Position numbers and translations under genes: made by a program. Shown here piece by piece: positions 48,370 to 56,309 of a DNA stretch of 64,000 bases; positions within the stretch are counted from its first letter, which is position 1, and each line of letters begins with the position of its first letter. This stretch comes from an uncultured Aquimarina sp. (GTDB lineage: Bacteria; Bacteroidota; Bacteroidia; Flavobacteriales; Flavobacteriaceae). The DNA is taken from NCBI GenBank assembly GCA_947498935.1, contig CANMMM010000001.1:342897-406896 (forward strand), written 5' to 3'. The notes beneath the pieces were generated by a model that worked only from the letters and a program-made list of their open reading frames with translations, was not told where the DNA came from and made no database searches.

Positions 48370-48850
48370 GATAAAAACAATTATCTTATTAAAAACATTA
48401 GGAATTGCATTGCTACTATCAATAGTGGCGATGCTTCCCTTTTTACACGATATTTTTACAGCAAGAGGAGAAGGTGTTTATGATTGGGTACCTAATTTAG
48501 GGATTGAAAAAATGCTAACCTATACAAATACTCAAGGAAGAGAAGTCGTAAACGGTTATTCGAGCTATCGCACATTTTTATATTTTCTTTTTTTACACGT
48601 ATTTGCAGCGATAGGCTGGGCAGGTTGGGCTAAGGACGCCAAGCCAGGCAAGCCATACAAATTTTTTCTATTAGCACCTGCTATCTTAGCGCTCTATACT
48701 TCACTAGTTATAATATTCGATGTACGAGAAAGCTCATTTAATGAAGCTAGCTCAAAAATTTTCCTTATTTTAGGGGTGAATTTTCTCTTAATGGTTTGGT
48801 TTTTGTACAACTATTACAAGAGAAAAAAACGTAAACACAATGAAAATTAA
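48344..48850 (+). CDS. Four-helix inner-membrane protein, function unknown
   Basis: 168 residues with about four membrane segments (about 12-30, 66-85, 100-120, 138-156) and a periplasmic loop (TARGEGVYDWVPNLGIEKM). I recognise no family. It begins within the mini-lipoprotein gene and overlaps the next gene by 11 bases, so the three form one unit. Confidence 0.65.
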   Translation: MKSKKSTPKIKTIILLKTLGIALLLSIVAMLPFLHDIFTARGEGVYDWVPNLGIEKMLTYTNTQGREVVNGYSSYRTFLYFLFLHVFAAIGWAGWAKDAKPGKPYKFFLLAPAILALYTSLVIIFDVRESSFNEASSKIFLILGVNFLLMVWFLYNYYKRKKRKHNEN

Positions 48851-49136
48851 ATTCATTAAAAAGATAGGTGAAGGAATCTTTAACTTCATCGATAATTATA
48901 ATGATGACAGGCTATATTTATTTGACTATGAAGAATTAAAGAAAGAATATTTAAAAATACATTCTCTCTTTAAAAACAACCCTGAGTATTTTGATTTGAA
49001 GGATTTTTCAAAAAATTACGCATTCTCATTTTATCAGAAGAATGATCTGTTAGACCATCAAAAAGATGCAGATAAAATGGCAGATGAGATTTACCATTAT
49101 TTGCAAAAAGAAAAATCAAAAGGGAACTTAGAATAA
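48840..49136 (+). CDS. Small soluble protein, function unknown
   Basis: 98 charged, largely helical residues (KIGEGIFNFIDNYNDDRLYLFDYEELKKEYLK) with no signal and no domain I recognise. An 11-base overlap with the membrane protein makes it part of that unit. It ends base to base with a convergent small gene. Confidence 0.6.
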   Translation: MKIKFIKKIGEGIFNFIDNYNDDRLYLFDYEELKKEYLKIHSLFKNNPEYFDLKDFSKNYAFSFYQKNDLLDHQKDADKMADEIYHYLQKEKSKGNLE

Positions 49137-49343
49137 TTAAAAAAAATTCAATGTAAGCCCTATAATTATAACGGATTGGCTTAAACTTTTTTTTCTCAAC
49201 TTTAATTGCATAAGTCTCGCACGAATAACTTGATCTTCAAACATAGTTTTCATCCTCTTTAGCCTAGCTTCCATTAATGATGTCGCCTCCGATTGACGCT
49301 CTTTATCTGATCTATATCCCGAATCTAAATTATACACTTCCAT
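49137..49343 (-). CDS. 68-residue protein, possible remnant of a regulator
   Basis: Begins with a charged helical stretch (SDKERQSEATSLMEARLKRMKTMFEDQVIRARLMQLKLR); I recall similar N-termini in flavobacterial helix-turn-helix proteins, but no HTH is left here and the tail SQSVIIIGLTLNFF looks like read-through into unrelated sequence. A perfect dyad at 49363-49381, 20 bases before the start, could be an operator. May be a truncated gene. Confidence 0.4.
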   Translation of the reverse strand: MEVYNLDSGYRSDKERQSEATSLMEARLKRMKTMFEDQVIRARLMQLKLRKKSLSQSVIIIGLTLNFF

Positions 49344-49362
49344 AATACTAAAAATACGAAAA

Positions 49363-49381
49363 GTTTACGTTTTGTGTAAAC
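49363..49381. promoter_or_regulatory. Dyad GTTTAC-N7-GTAAAC, candidate operator
   Basis: Perfect 6-bp inverted repeat with a 7-base centre, 20 bases upstream of the 68-residue minus-strand gene; size and spacing suit a dimeric repressor site. Confidence 0.4.
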
Positions 49382-49516
49382 CTCAAACCCAGTCAAATTT
49401 TTACTTTTCTTATCACTAAATATTTATTTAAATCAGTTTAAATTTGTGAATATTCTAATCGAAGCGATTAAAATCTTATTTTTGAATACACAAAAGAGGC
49501 TATAGACATTTAAATT

Positions 49517-49645
49517 ATGAAACATAACACACTAAACAAAGATACGATAGAAATTGTTCCCTACAGTCCAAAAACCAAAAGAGAGTTTTCACCAATTGTT
49601 TCATTGACAGAACTAATAAATACTATTCTTTTCTTTATGAGATAA
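49517..49645 (+). pseudogene. IS5-family transposase N-terminal remnant
   Basis: A 42-residue reading frame with TLNKDTIEIVPYSPKTKR then SLTELINTILF resembles the start of Bacteroidota IS5-type transposases (they continue with a KTGCQW block, absent here). The frame stops after LFFMR and no later IS sequence follows, so this is a truncated fossil. Identification is from memory of the family and moderate. Confidence 0.45.
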
Positions 49646-49882
49646 AGACAGATGTTCATTGAAAATTTTACTTTTTATAGCCATTTTCTCAGAATTTACT
49701 TTAAATTAGTAAGATAACTGTTATCATTTTAGAAAGTGATATTATTAGACGTATCGACAAAAAAGCTTTAATCATTTATTGTTCAAAAGCATAGCACCAA
49801 AAAACATACGAATCTCAAACTAATACATCAATCTTTATGTACTGAAGCAGAAATAATCTGTTAATTTTAAGTTATTCTTTTT

Positions 49883-49910
49883 TTTGGTATTATCTTGAAT
49901 TCTACTTTTA
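49883..49910 (+). promoter_or_regulatory. Candidate promoter of the secreted peptide gene
   Basis: TTTG at 49883-49886, 16 bases, then TACTTTTA at 49903-49910, one base from TAnnTTTG; the ATG is 28 bases further on. Confidence 0.35.
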
Positions 49911-49938
49911 CAAGTATAAAAATCAAAAAACATAAGAA

Positions 49939-50133
49939 ATGAAAAAATTATTTTTTGGAGTAGCATTGATCGGTTCAATGCTATCTTTCGCGAATGGGAA
50001 TGCTAGTAACAATGATGTTGTTAAAACAGAAAATCAAATTTTACAGGATGACGGTCCTTGTGCAGTAAGTATTTTGAAAGATGGTGATGACAATATAATT
50101 TCTGTTACCATTACATGCAGTGGAGAAGAATAA
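49939..50133 (+). CDS. Small secreted cysteine peptide, function unknown
   Basis: 64 residues. A clear signal peptide (MKKLFFGVALIGSMLSFANG, cleavage near 19-21) is followed by about 43 residues with an acidic DDGPC stretch and a second Cys in ITCSGEE; the two cysteines could form one disulfide in the mature peptide. A strong terminator stands between it and the next gene, so it likely has its own abundant transcript. Next come two GLPGLI genes and an outer-membrane barrel. It could be the ligand, substrate or effector of that system; nothing proves it. Confidence 0.65.
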   Translation: MKKLFFGVALIGSMLSFANGNASNNDVVKTENQILQDDGPCAVSILKDGDDNIISVTITCSGEE

Positions 50134-50161
50134 TAAATATTCTATTTTTTTAACGAATGTT

Positions 50162-50201
50162 GATAGCTTAATTGAATTTTCAATTGAGCTATCGTTTTTT
50201 T
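50162..50201 (+). terminator. Strong terminator/attenuator behind the secreted peptide
   Basis: GATAGCTTAATTGAA and TTCAATTGAGCTATC pair along 14-15 bp with one G-U pair, then seven T. It stands 28 bases after the peptide stop and 17 before the first GLPGLI start, so the downstream genes would rely on read-through or a separate start. Confidence 0.85.
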
Positions 50202-50218
50202 AAATCAAACATACTATT

Positions 50219-50977
50219 ATGAAAAGGAAATCGATCAAATTGTTCTTGTTTTTCCTAATACTTAATTTTTTAACAACAAGTGCTCAACAAAATATAAAAG
50301 TTTTATACTACAAAAATAGAGCTCCAAGTAAGAAAGTTGAGCAGCGAATCGATGGGGATTTTTTAGACGAATATACCGAAGCATTATTTAAGCAAGGAGA
50401 TCACTTTGAATTGACAGCAAATAATGGAAAATCTTATTATCGCTTGCTAGATGATGCCAAAGAAATTTATGTCGAAAGAACTGTAGGCTATACTACCAAT
50501 GCCTATGTCATATACAAAAATCCTGTAAATGTTTTTATCGATCAACAACAAAGAAAATTAACGAGCCAATATACCTTTCATGATGAGAAAGAAAAATTTT
50601 TGATACATGAGGCTTTGGAACCTATTAAATGGGAGATCACAGATGAAACGAAAACAATCTCTGGATATACATGTACATTAGCCAAAGCCACCTATAAAGA
50701 CATTGAACATCAACTGAAGGAAACAGAATTGTATGCTTGGTATACTGATGAGATTCCTGTTAACTTAGGACCCGAGCATTTTTGGGGATTACCAGGATTG
50801 ATTCTGAAGGTACAGAAAGGATATCAGGAGATAATTACAGCAAAAAAAATTACTTTTATAGAGAATGCTAGTACCACTAAACCTCCAGTGGAGGGTAAAG
50901 TCATTAGTGCTAAAAAATTTGAAGAATTTGTTATTGAAAAATTCGCCCCTAAAAAACCAATTATAATTCATAATTAA
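50219..50977 (+). CDS. GLPGLI family protein
   Basis: Exported protein of unknown function (TIGR01200 type). 252 residues: signal peptide (1-22), beta-rich body, GYTCTLAKATY near 155-165, ELYAWYTDEIPVNLGPEHFWGLPGLILKV near 173-200 with the literal GLPGLI motif. These proteins are restricted to Bacteroidota as far as I know, and often sit near outer-membrane barrels. It is followed 14 bases later by a paralogue. Confidence 0.88.
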   Translation: MKRKSIKLFLFFLILNFLTTSAQQNIKVLYYKNRAPSKKVEQRIDGDFLDEYTEALFKQGDHFELTANNGKSYYRLLDDAKEIYVERTVGYTTNAYVIYKNPVNVFIDQQQRKLTSQYTFHDEKEKFLIHEALEPIKWEITDETKTISGYTCTLAKATYKDIEHQLKETELYAWYTDEIPVNLGPEHFWGLPGLILKVQKGYQEIITAKKITFIENASTTKPPVEGKVISAKKFEEFVIEKFAPKKPIIIHN

Positions 50978-50991
50978 TAATTCAAAAAAAC

Positions 50992-51732
50992 ATGATGAAG
51001 CTCTTTTTCTTCCTTTGTATACTACTTAGCTTTAATGGATTGTGCCAAAACATTGAAGTAGAATATATAAAAAACATTCCGCAAAAGAGTACAAACTTAA
51101 TGTCTTCTTTACAGAAGGGGGTTTCTGTATCCTATATATTAAAAGTTGAGAGTAAATTGAAAAAATCCTCTTATACAATAAACGAGAAGATGTCAAAAAA
51201 AGTGGAAGATACAGGACAGTTAGCTCTTCTAGCTCAAGTATTTGAAACCACATTAGACAGTTTAGGTGACATCTACATGAAAAGAGATTCTTTTAGGAAT
51301 GTTTATAAAGATAGAAAAGAGGCACAAAAGAAAATTCATTATCGAGTCAATGACAAAAAAGAAGTTCTTTTCATAAATGATTTGTCCCCTTTGGATTGGG
51401 TGGATATTGATAGCACGAAAGTTATTGCAAATTATCCATGTAAATTAGCAAAGTCTACCATCGCAGGTGAAAATGTGTATGCATGGTATACAGTAGATAT
51501 TCCAATTAAAGAAGGCCCTGCTGAATATTGGGGGTGCTCTGGTTTAATTCTTCAGATCATAGAGGATGGTATGACTATCACCGCAAAAAAAATATCGAGA
51601 GTAAGTCAACTTAATAATCTAGATCCTCCTTCTTCGTTAAAAATAGTCTCAAAAGAAGAATATATTTCTTTCAAAAAGAATAATCGTAGCAGCGATAGTT
51701 CTTATCGTTTAGAAAGGGTGCTTATAAAATAA
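50992..51732 (+). CDS. GLPGLI family paralogue with altered motif
   Basis: 246 residues, signal peptide (1-18). It shares NYPCKLAKSTI, VYAWYTVDIPIKEGPAEYWG and ITAKKISRV with the preceding gene at matching places, but the name motif reads GCSGLIL instead of GLPGLIL. The overall identity to its neighbour looks low outside these blocks. Tandem duplication followed by divergence is the simplest reading. The receptor-like gene starts 56 bases behind. Confidence 0.8.
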   Translation: MMKLFFFLCILLSFNGLCQNIEVEYIKNIPQKSTNLMSSLQKGVSVSYILKVESKLKKSSYTINEKMSKKVEDTGQLALLAQVFETTLDSLGDIYMKRDSFRNVYKDRKEAQKKIHYRVNDKKEVLFINDLSPLDWVDIDSTKVIANYPCKLAKSTIAGENVYAWYTVDIPIKEGPAEYWGCSGLILQIIEDGMTITAKKISRVSQLNNLDPPSSLKIVSKEEYISFKKNNRSSDSSYRLERVLIK

Positions 51733-51788
51733 GTTTCAGTATTTTATTTCAATACCACATAGAATTATTCATATTGATCTGACAATAA

Positions 51789-54452
51789 ATGATATTGCGC
51801 ATATTTATTAAATCTCTAGTTTTCTTATCTTTTTTTTTCATTCCTGCCACTGTATTTTCTCAATATACTCTCTCAGGAAATGTCGTTAACATTGACAATG
51901 TTCCTGTTTCATATGCAACAGTACAAGTCTTTCGTACCGAAAATAATCATTTACAGAATTATAGTTTCACGAATGACCTTGGAGATTTTGAGTTTGAAAA
52001 TACGGGTTTAGGCTCTTTTAAGATCAAAATTTCACACACTTCTTATGAGTCAAAAGAGGTGCTTATTGAAATCACATCAAAGTCAATTCGTGTATCTAAT
52101 ATTTATTTAGAACCAAAAATGTCAGCACTCGAAGAAGTAGTTATTCAAGCTGAATCTGGCTTAGCCAAGGTTATGGAAGATACCATAGTTTATAATATTG
52201 AGAAAGTAAAAAATGGAAAAGAAAATACACTAGGTGATATTTTGCATAAACTACCTGGAATTCGAGTAGGTGCGAATGGAGCATTAACCGTAAATGGAAA
52301 CTCGGTAGATAAACTCCTTATTGATGGAGAGGAAATGTTTAAAAATCAAAATAAAATAGCTATTAGCAATATAACTTCAGAGATGGTTGAAGGAGTAACT
52401 TTTTTTAATAAGTTTGAAAATTTTGCGAATCTGAAAGGTTTTGACAATGACGTATCGAATGCCTTATCTATAAAAATAAAAGAAAAATTTAAAAACAAAA
52501 TTACTGGCATACTTGATATATTTGGCGCGGTTAAAGAAAAATATGCGGTAGGTCTTAATTTATTTAGGTTTGGCGGTAAGTTAAAATCAACATTGATTAG
52601 TGATGCGAATACCACAGGTGAAGAAACTATAAGCATATATGATTATATCCAATTAAATCAAAGTATTGAAAGTGAAAATCAAAAAAGAGAATTTTTTTGG
52701 AGGGAAACAAGGGGAATAGATGTGCCTGAGTTTCTAACACCAAGAAATGATATTGCAAGCCGAAAAGAAAGTTTTGTGGCATTTAATATCGTGTATAAAC
52801 CAACGAGCAATTTTAAGTCCACCTTGTATAGCATAACCAATAACTCAGAACAAAATGCGTTTACGAATAGTATTCGAAGGTTTTTTGAACAGGCAATAGA
52901 TCCAGTAAATGAAAATAAATTCAAATTAGAAAACTATTTGTTTACTTCTACCATAATAGACATGTCTTATAAGTTATCTGAATCTAACCTTCTTAAATAT
53001 ACATTCAAGCTTAACTACAATGACAATGATTTAGATTGGAATATCCGTAATGAACAAAGATTTGATCAAAACAAAGAGAAAAACAAAGTAGAAGGGTCTC
53101 AGCAATTTCTATGGAGTACAAGTTTTAGTAAATCTTGGTTATTGGAATTAAAAGCCTACATGAATTGGAAAAATATAAACGAAAGGCTACGCATCGATTC
53201 TGATCAAAGTTTTTTAAACTTTCGTTTTACAGATACCGAATTTATATTAGATCAACGCAAAGAAAATGTAAGTAAGACGTATGGTTTGACCGTTTCTTTT
53301 ACGAAAAAACAAAAAAAATCCTTACTCAGTTATTATTCGGGTTATTACGTAAATAATCAGTCTTTTCATACCGACTTAGGAAATCCAAATTCAGTTATTG
53401 ATATTGATATATTCAATAGTTTTGATTATAAGATTAAGAATCGATTTTTAGGATTTGAGAGTACATTTAAATTGAATAAGTCTATTCGATTAAATATGGG
53501 GATATCCTATAATTATTTCACCATTAATCCAACACATGTTACAAAAAACAATGTATCAGCTCTTTTCCCTAAAATTGGATTAAATTTTAAATTTAGCGGT
53601 GCTAAAAAAGTAGAGTTAAATTATCTATTTAAAAGTAATACTCCCGAAATTAATTATTTTGCAAAGCAAAACTATGTAAAAGATTATCTTGGTATTTTTG
53701 ATTATGGAAATACAGGATTTACCAATCTTTTAAATAAACAAGAAATTAATTTACTTTATAGCAATATTACCTTTTCATCTGGTATTTCAACTATTTTTGA
53801 AACTCAATTTACCTTTGCTCCAAAATTAATAGAAAATAACACCAATCTTCAATCGATTAATTTTTCAATATATAAGGATGCTTTCATTGAAAACACATAT
53901 GATTTCTATACCAGCCTTTTTTTAGAAAAACGTTTAAAAAAGCAACAATTACTCGTGTCTTTACATAATAGTTATTTTCAAAACGGCAATGATTTAATCA
54001 TTAATGGTTCAATAGGCAGAGAACTATTTCGTAATTACAAGGTAAAAAGTAAAGTGCGAAGCGATTATTCATTATTTAATTATGAGATAGCAATTGATTA
54101 TGGCTACAATAGGTATGAAAATACGATCAGCGCAGTCCAATCTGAAATCCATACAATCAAACCTTCTTTGTCATTGAGTTTTGATTTTTTGAAAGATGCA
54201 CTGAAGTCAGAATTACAAACAGCAGGAAATTATTTTATATCTGATTTTGGGAGTCAAAGCTTTTTTTCTATACAGCCGAAAATACAATATGTAGTTTCAA
54301 ATTCACTACAATTTTGGGTGCGTGGAAATAATATTTTGAACTTGGATAGTGCACAGATAATTGAAAATAGAAATCTATTAAATTACTCCGAAGAGATCAC
54401 CAGTGGAACGCTAGAGGGTTTTATTGGTTTTGGAGTAAATTATAAATTTTGA
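51789..54452 (+). CDS. Large outer-membrane beta-barrel with regulatory-like N-domain
   Basis: 887 residues. Signal peptide (about 1-25, ending VFSQ), a carboxypeptidase-regulatory-like Ig domain (about 26-112, YTLSGNVVNIDNVPVSYATVQVF), a plug-like region (LHKLPGIRVGANGALTVNG ... LLIDGEEMF, about 155-190), then a long barrel of aromatic-rich strands ending VNYKF. This is the Omp_b-brl_3/TonB-receptor-like architecture; I see no clear TonB box. Context behind two GLPGLI genes and a secreted peptide suggests it imports or exports a peptide or peptide-bound ligand. Confidence 0.85.
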   Translation: MILRIFIKSLVFLSFFFIPATVFSQYTLSGNVVNIDNVPVSYATVQVFRTENNHLQNYSFTNDLGDFEFENTGLGSFKIKISHTSYESKEVLIEITSKSIRVSNIYLEPKMSALEEVVIQAESGLAKVMEDTIVYNIEKVKNGKENTLGDILHKLPGIRVGANGALTVNGNSVDKLLIDGEEMFKNQNKIAISNITSEMVEGVTFFNKFENFANLKGFDNDVSNALSIKIKEKFKNKITGILDIFGAVKEKYAVGLNLFRFGGKLKSTLISDANTTGEETISIYDYIQLNQSIESENQKREFFWRETRGIDVPEFLTPRNDIASRKESFVAFNIVYKPTSNFKSTLYSITNNSEQNAFTNSIRRFFEQAIDPVNENKFKLENYLFTSTIIDMSYKLSESNLLKYTFKLNYNDNDLDWNIRNEQRFDQNKEKNKVEGSQQFLWSTSFSKSWLLELKAYMNWKNINERLRIDSDQSFLNFRFTDTEFILDQRKENVSKTYGLTVSFTKKQKKSLLSYYSGYYVNNQSFHTDLGNPNSVIDIDIFNSFDYKIKNRFLGFESTFKLNKSIRLNMGISYNYFTINPTHVTKNNVSALFPKIGLNFKFSGAKKVELNYLFKSNTPEINYFAKQNYVKDYLGIFDYGNTGFTNLLNKQEINLLYSNITFSSGISTIFETQFTFAPKLIENNTNLQSINFSIYKDAFIENTYDFYTSLFLEKRLKKQQLLVSLHNSYFQNGNDLIINGSIGRELFRNYKVKSKVRSDYSLFNYEIAIDYGYNRYENTISAVQSEIHTIKPSLSLSFDFLKDALKSELQTAGNYFISDFGSQSFFSIQPKIQYVVSNSLQFWVRGNNILNLDSAQIIENRNLLNYSEEITSGTLEGFIGFGVNYKF

Positions 54453-54507
54453 TCAATAATAACTGAATGATAGACTACAATATATTGCACATCTACACCT
54501 ATTTCAT

Positions 54508-54651
54508 ATGTTAAATAGAGGACTCTCTAAAAAACGTTCGTTAGCTTTAAGAGAGTTTGTTCTAGGGATTGAAGGATTAGAACGATTTGTAAGAAAAGAG
54601 CCTTTAAGACGTATTCACGAAAGTATATTTGGTGTTTTCATTAGAAAGTGA
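54508..54651 (+). pseudogene. Short unrecognised frame, possible gene remnant
   Basis: 47 residues, basic and helical (SLALREFVLGIEGLERFVRK then RRIHESIFGV). It has no evident ribosome site and matches nothing I know. It may be the tail of a lost mobile gene; its coding status is doubtful. Confidence 0.2.
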
Positions 54652-54777
54652 GGAAGTTGATCCGAGACTATAATTCAGATAAATTAATATGGGTATGGGT
54701 GCTAAATTCATAATCTGATTTTTTGCTGTTGTAAAACACTTACAACAGCATTCGCTTCTCAAAAAAACACGAAAACA

Positions 54778-54801
54778 GGGTAACATTTTGTCTTTTTCTG
54801 A
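54778..54801 (+). promoter_or_regulatory. Candidate promoter of metallophosphoesterase operon (possible ECF type)
   Basis: GGGTAACATTTT, five bases, TTTCTGA, ending 33 bases before the ATG; same blocks and spacing as at 15943-15966 before comEC. Confidence 0.4.
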
Positions 54802-54834
54802 TACATATAGCTAACACTGTTAAAAATATAAGCA

Positions 54835-55647
54835 ATGAAAAACGTAAGCAGAAGAAAATTTATTAAAAGAGGACTTTTAGCTTCATTTGGATTCGTTCTT
54901 TTAGACTCACTTTGGTTTGAGAAATATGTGATTGACTGGAACTATTTTGACATCGCTACATCGAAAAAAAACCCTATAAAAGTTATTCAAATCTCAGATC
55001 TACATTTTGACCAATTGCGGTATTTCCATACCTCAATTGCCAAAAAAATAAATGCTGCCAAACCAGATTTACTTTGTATCACTGGAGACGCTGTTGATAC
55101 AACATCGAAAATAAAACAGCTGCATCAATTCCTCCAGTTAATTGATCATTCCATTAAAAAATATGCGATCACTGGAAATTGGGAATATTGGGGAAATGTA
55201 AACCTTACAGAACTTAAAAGCATGTACGCTGACAATAATTGTGAATTACTGATCAACGAGCATCGAACAATTTCGATTAACAATCGAGACATTTCAATCA
55301 TCGGAATCGATGATTTTGTGGGTGGACAAGCTGATTTTAAAAAAGCTACTGAACAGCTAACAGAAACGGACACCAATATTGTGCTATCGCATTGCCCTGC
55401 ATATAGAGACATCATTAAAGCGCAAAAAGGCGATGTACCTATTGATTTAATACTCTCTGGACATACGCACGGTGGGCAAATTACATTTTTAGGATTTGCT
55501 CCTTTTAAACCTCAAGGAAGCGGAAAATATATAAAAGGTTGGTATAAAGAAGCTGACCCAAAAATGTATGTGTCAAAAGGAATTGGAACCAGTATTTTAC
55601 CTATCCGATTTGGAGCAAGAGCTGAAATGGTGATACTAAAAATTTAA
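54835..55647 (+). CDS. Exported metallophosphoesterase (calcineurin-like)
   Basis: 270 residues. The N-terminus SRRKFIKRGLLASFGFVL looks like a twin-arginine signal or anchor. The metal site follows the classic order: DLHFDQ near 59-64, GDAVD near 88-92, GNWEYWG near 117-123 (the GNH[DE] motif with W for H), SHCPAY near 184, and GHTHGGQ near 208-214. This resembles the YkuE/LpxH-like group of phosphodiesterases. It is 2 bases ahead of the flavodoxin-like gene. Confidence 0.9.
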   Translation: MKNVSRRKFIKRGLLASFGFVLLDSLWFEKYVIDWNYFDIATSKKNPIKVIQISDLHFDQLRYFHTSIAKKINAAKPDLLCITGDAVDTTSKIKQLHQFLQLIDHSIKKYAITGNWEYWGNVNLTELKSMYADNNCELLINEHRTISINNRDISIIGIDDFVGGQADFKKATEQLTETDTNIVLSHCPAYRDIIKAQKGDVPIDLILSGHTHGGQITFLGFAPFKPQGSGKYIKGWYKEADPKMYVSKGIGTSILPIRFGARAEMVILKI

Positions 55648-55649
55648 AT

Positions 55650-56147
55650 ATGAAAAAAGTAGTAATTGTTGGGAGCTCTAGGAATGATGGAGATACATTC
55701 GACCTAGCAAAAAAATTAATTGAGCTATCTGGGTCTGGTTGGGATATAATTAACCTAAATGACTACAATTTCAGCTATTATGATTACAAACACGAAAACA
55801 AAGAGGACGATTATCTTCGTTTAATGAAACAGATAATTGAAAAATACGACACATTGGTTTTTGCTACTCCTGTTTATTGGTACGCCATGAGTGGGATCAT
55901 GAAAGTTTTTTTTGACAGAATAACTGACTTGTTGACTATTGAGAAAACACTTGGACGCAAGCTACGTAACAAGAAAATGGCAGCAATAAGCTGTTCAAAT
56001 GGAAACAATCTAGGAGCACATTTTTGGCTACCTTTTTCAGAAACTGCAAACTATCTAGGCATGGAATATCTTGGAAACGCGCATACAATCACCGGAGAAA
56101 ACAGCGATATAAAAATAATAGAATTTATTAGACAAATTGAAAAATGA
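55650..56147 (+). CDS. NAD(P)H-dependent flavin oxidoreductase (flavodoxin-like fold)
   Basis: 165 residues with the FMN-binding start VVIVGSSRNDGDTFDLAKKL (about 4-23), the ATPVYWYAMSGIMKVFFDR stretch near 74-92 that contacts flavin, and the usual short C-terminal end. It reduces quinones, azo or nitro compounds or metals in relatives. It is cotranscribed with the phosphoesterase (2-base gap), a link I cannot explain. Confidence 0.87.
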   Translation: MKKVVIVGSSRNDGDTFDLAKKLIELSGSGWDIINLNDYNFSYYDYKHENKEDDYLRLMKQIIEKYDTLVFATPVYWYAMSGIMKVFFDRITDLLTIEKTLGRKLRNKKMAAISCSNGNNLGAHFWLPFSETANYLGMEYLGNAHTITGENSDIKIIEFIRQIEK

Positions 56148-56247
56148 AACTCAGAAAAAATTAAAATTACAAATACTATGAACAACAAAAAAACTTAACA
56201 AATAGCAATATTAAGCTCATTCATCAAGTGAACAAAGAGCACAGACC

Positions 56248-56278
56248 AAACACTTCGGATTCACAACCCGAAGTGTTT
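56248..56278. terminator. Bidirectional terminator-like hairpin
   Basis: AAACACTTCGG and CCGAAGTGTTT form a perfect 11-bp stem with a 9-base loop between two convergent genes; the U-run is short on both strands. Confidence 0.65.
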
Positions 56279-56309
56279 AACAACTCAAGCCTATACGCTA
56301 CTTAGCCCA

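Larger units (their letters stand above)
49344..49938. other. Spacer with IS debris (595 bases)
   Basis: Holds the dyad at 49363-49381, a transposase remnant at 49517-49645, and the candidate promoter of the secreted peptide near 49883-49910. Nothing else is recognised. Confidence 0.5.
54453..54834. other. Spacer before the metallophosphoesterase gene (382 bases)
   Basis: Contains a 47-codon open frame at 54508-54651 (MLNRGLSKKR ... IFGVFIRK) that I do not recognise, maybe a gene remnant, a perfect 11-bp stem TGCTGTTGTAA/TTACAACAGCA at 54724-54750, and the shared promoter-like motif at 54778-54801. Confidence 0.45.

Noticed and set aside
49160..49200. A TTAAACTTTTTTTTCTCAA stretch as another MITE-like end
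   Set aside because: Only one end matches, the core is missing, and it overlaps a reading frame; chance similarity in AT-rich DNA.
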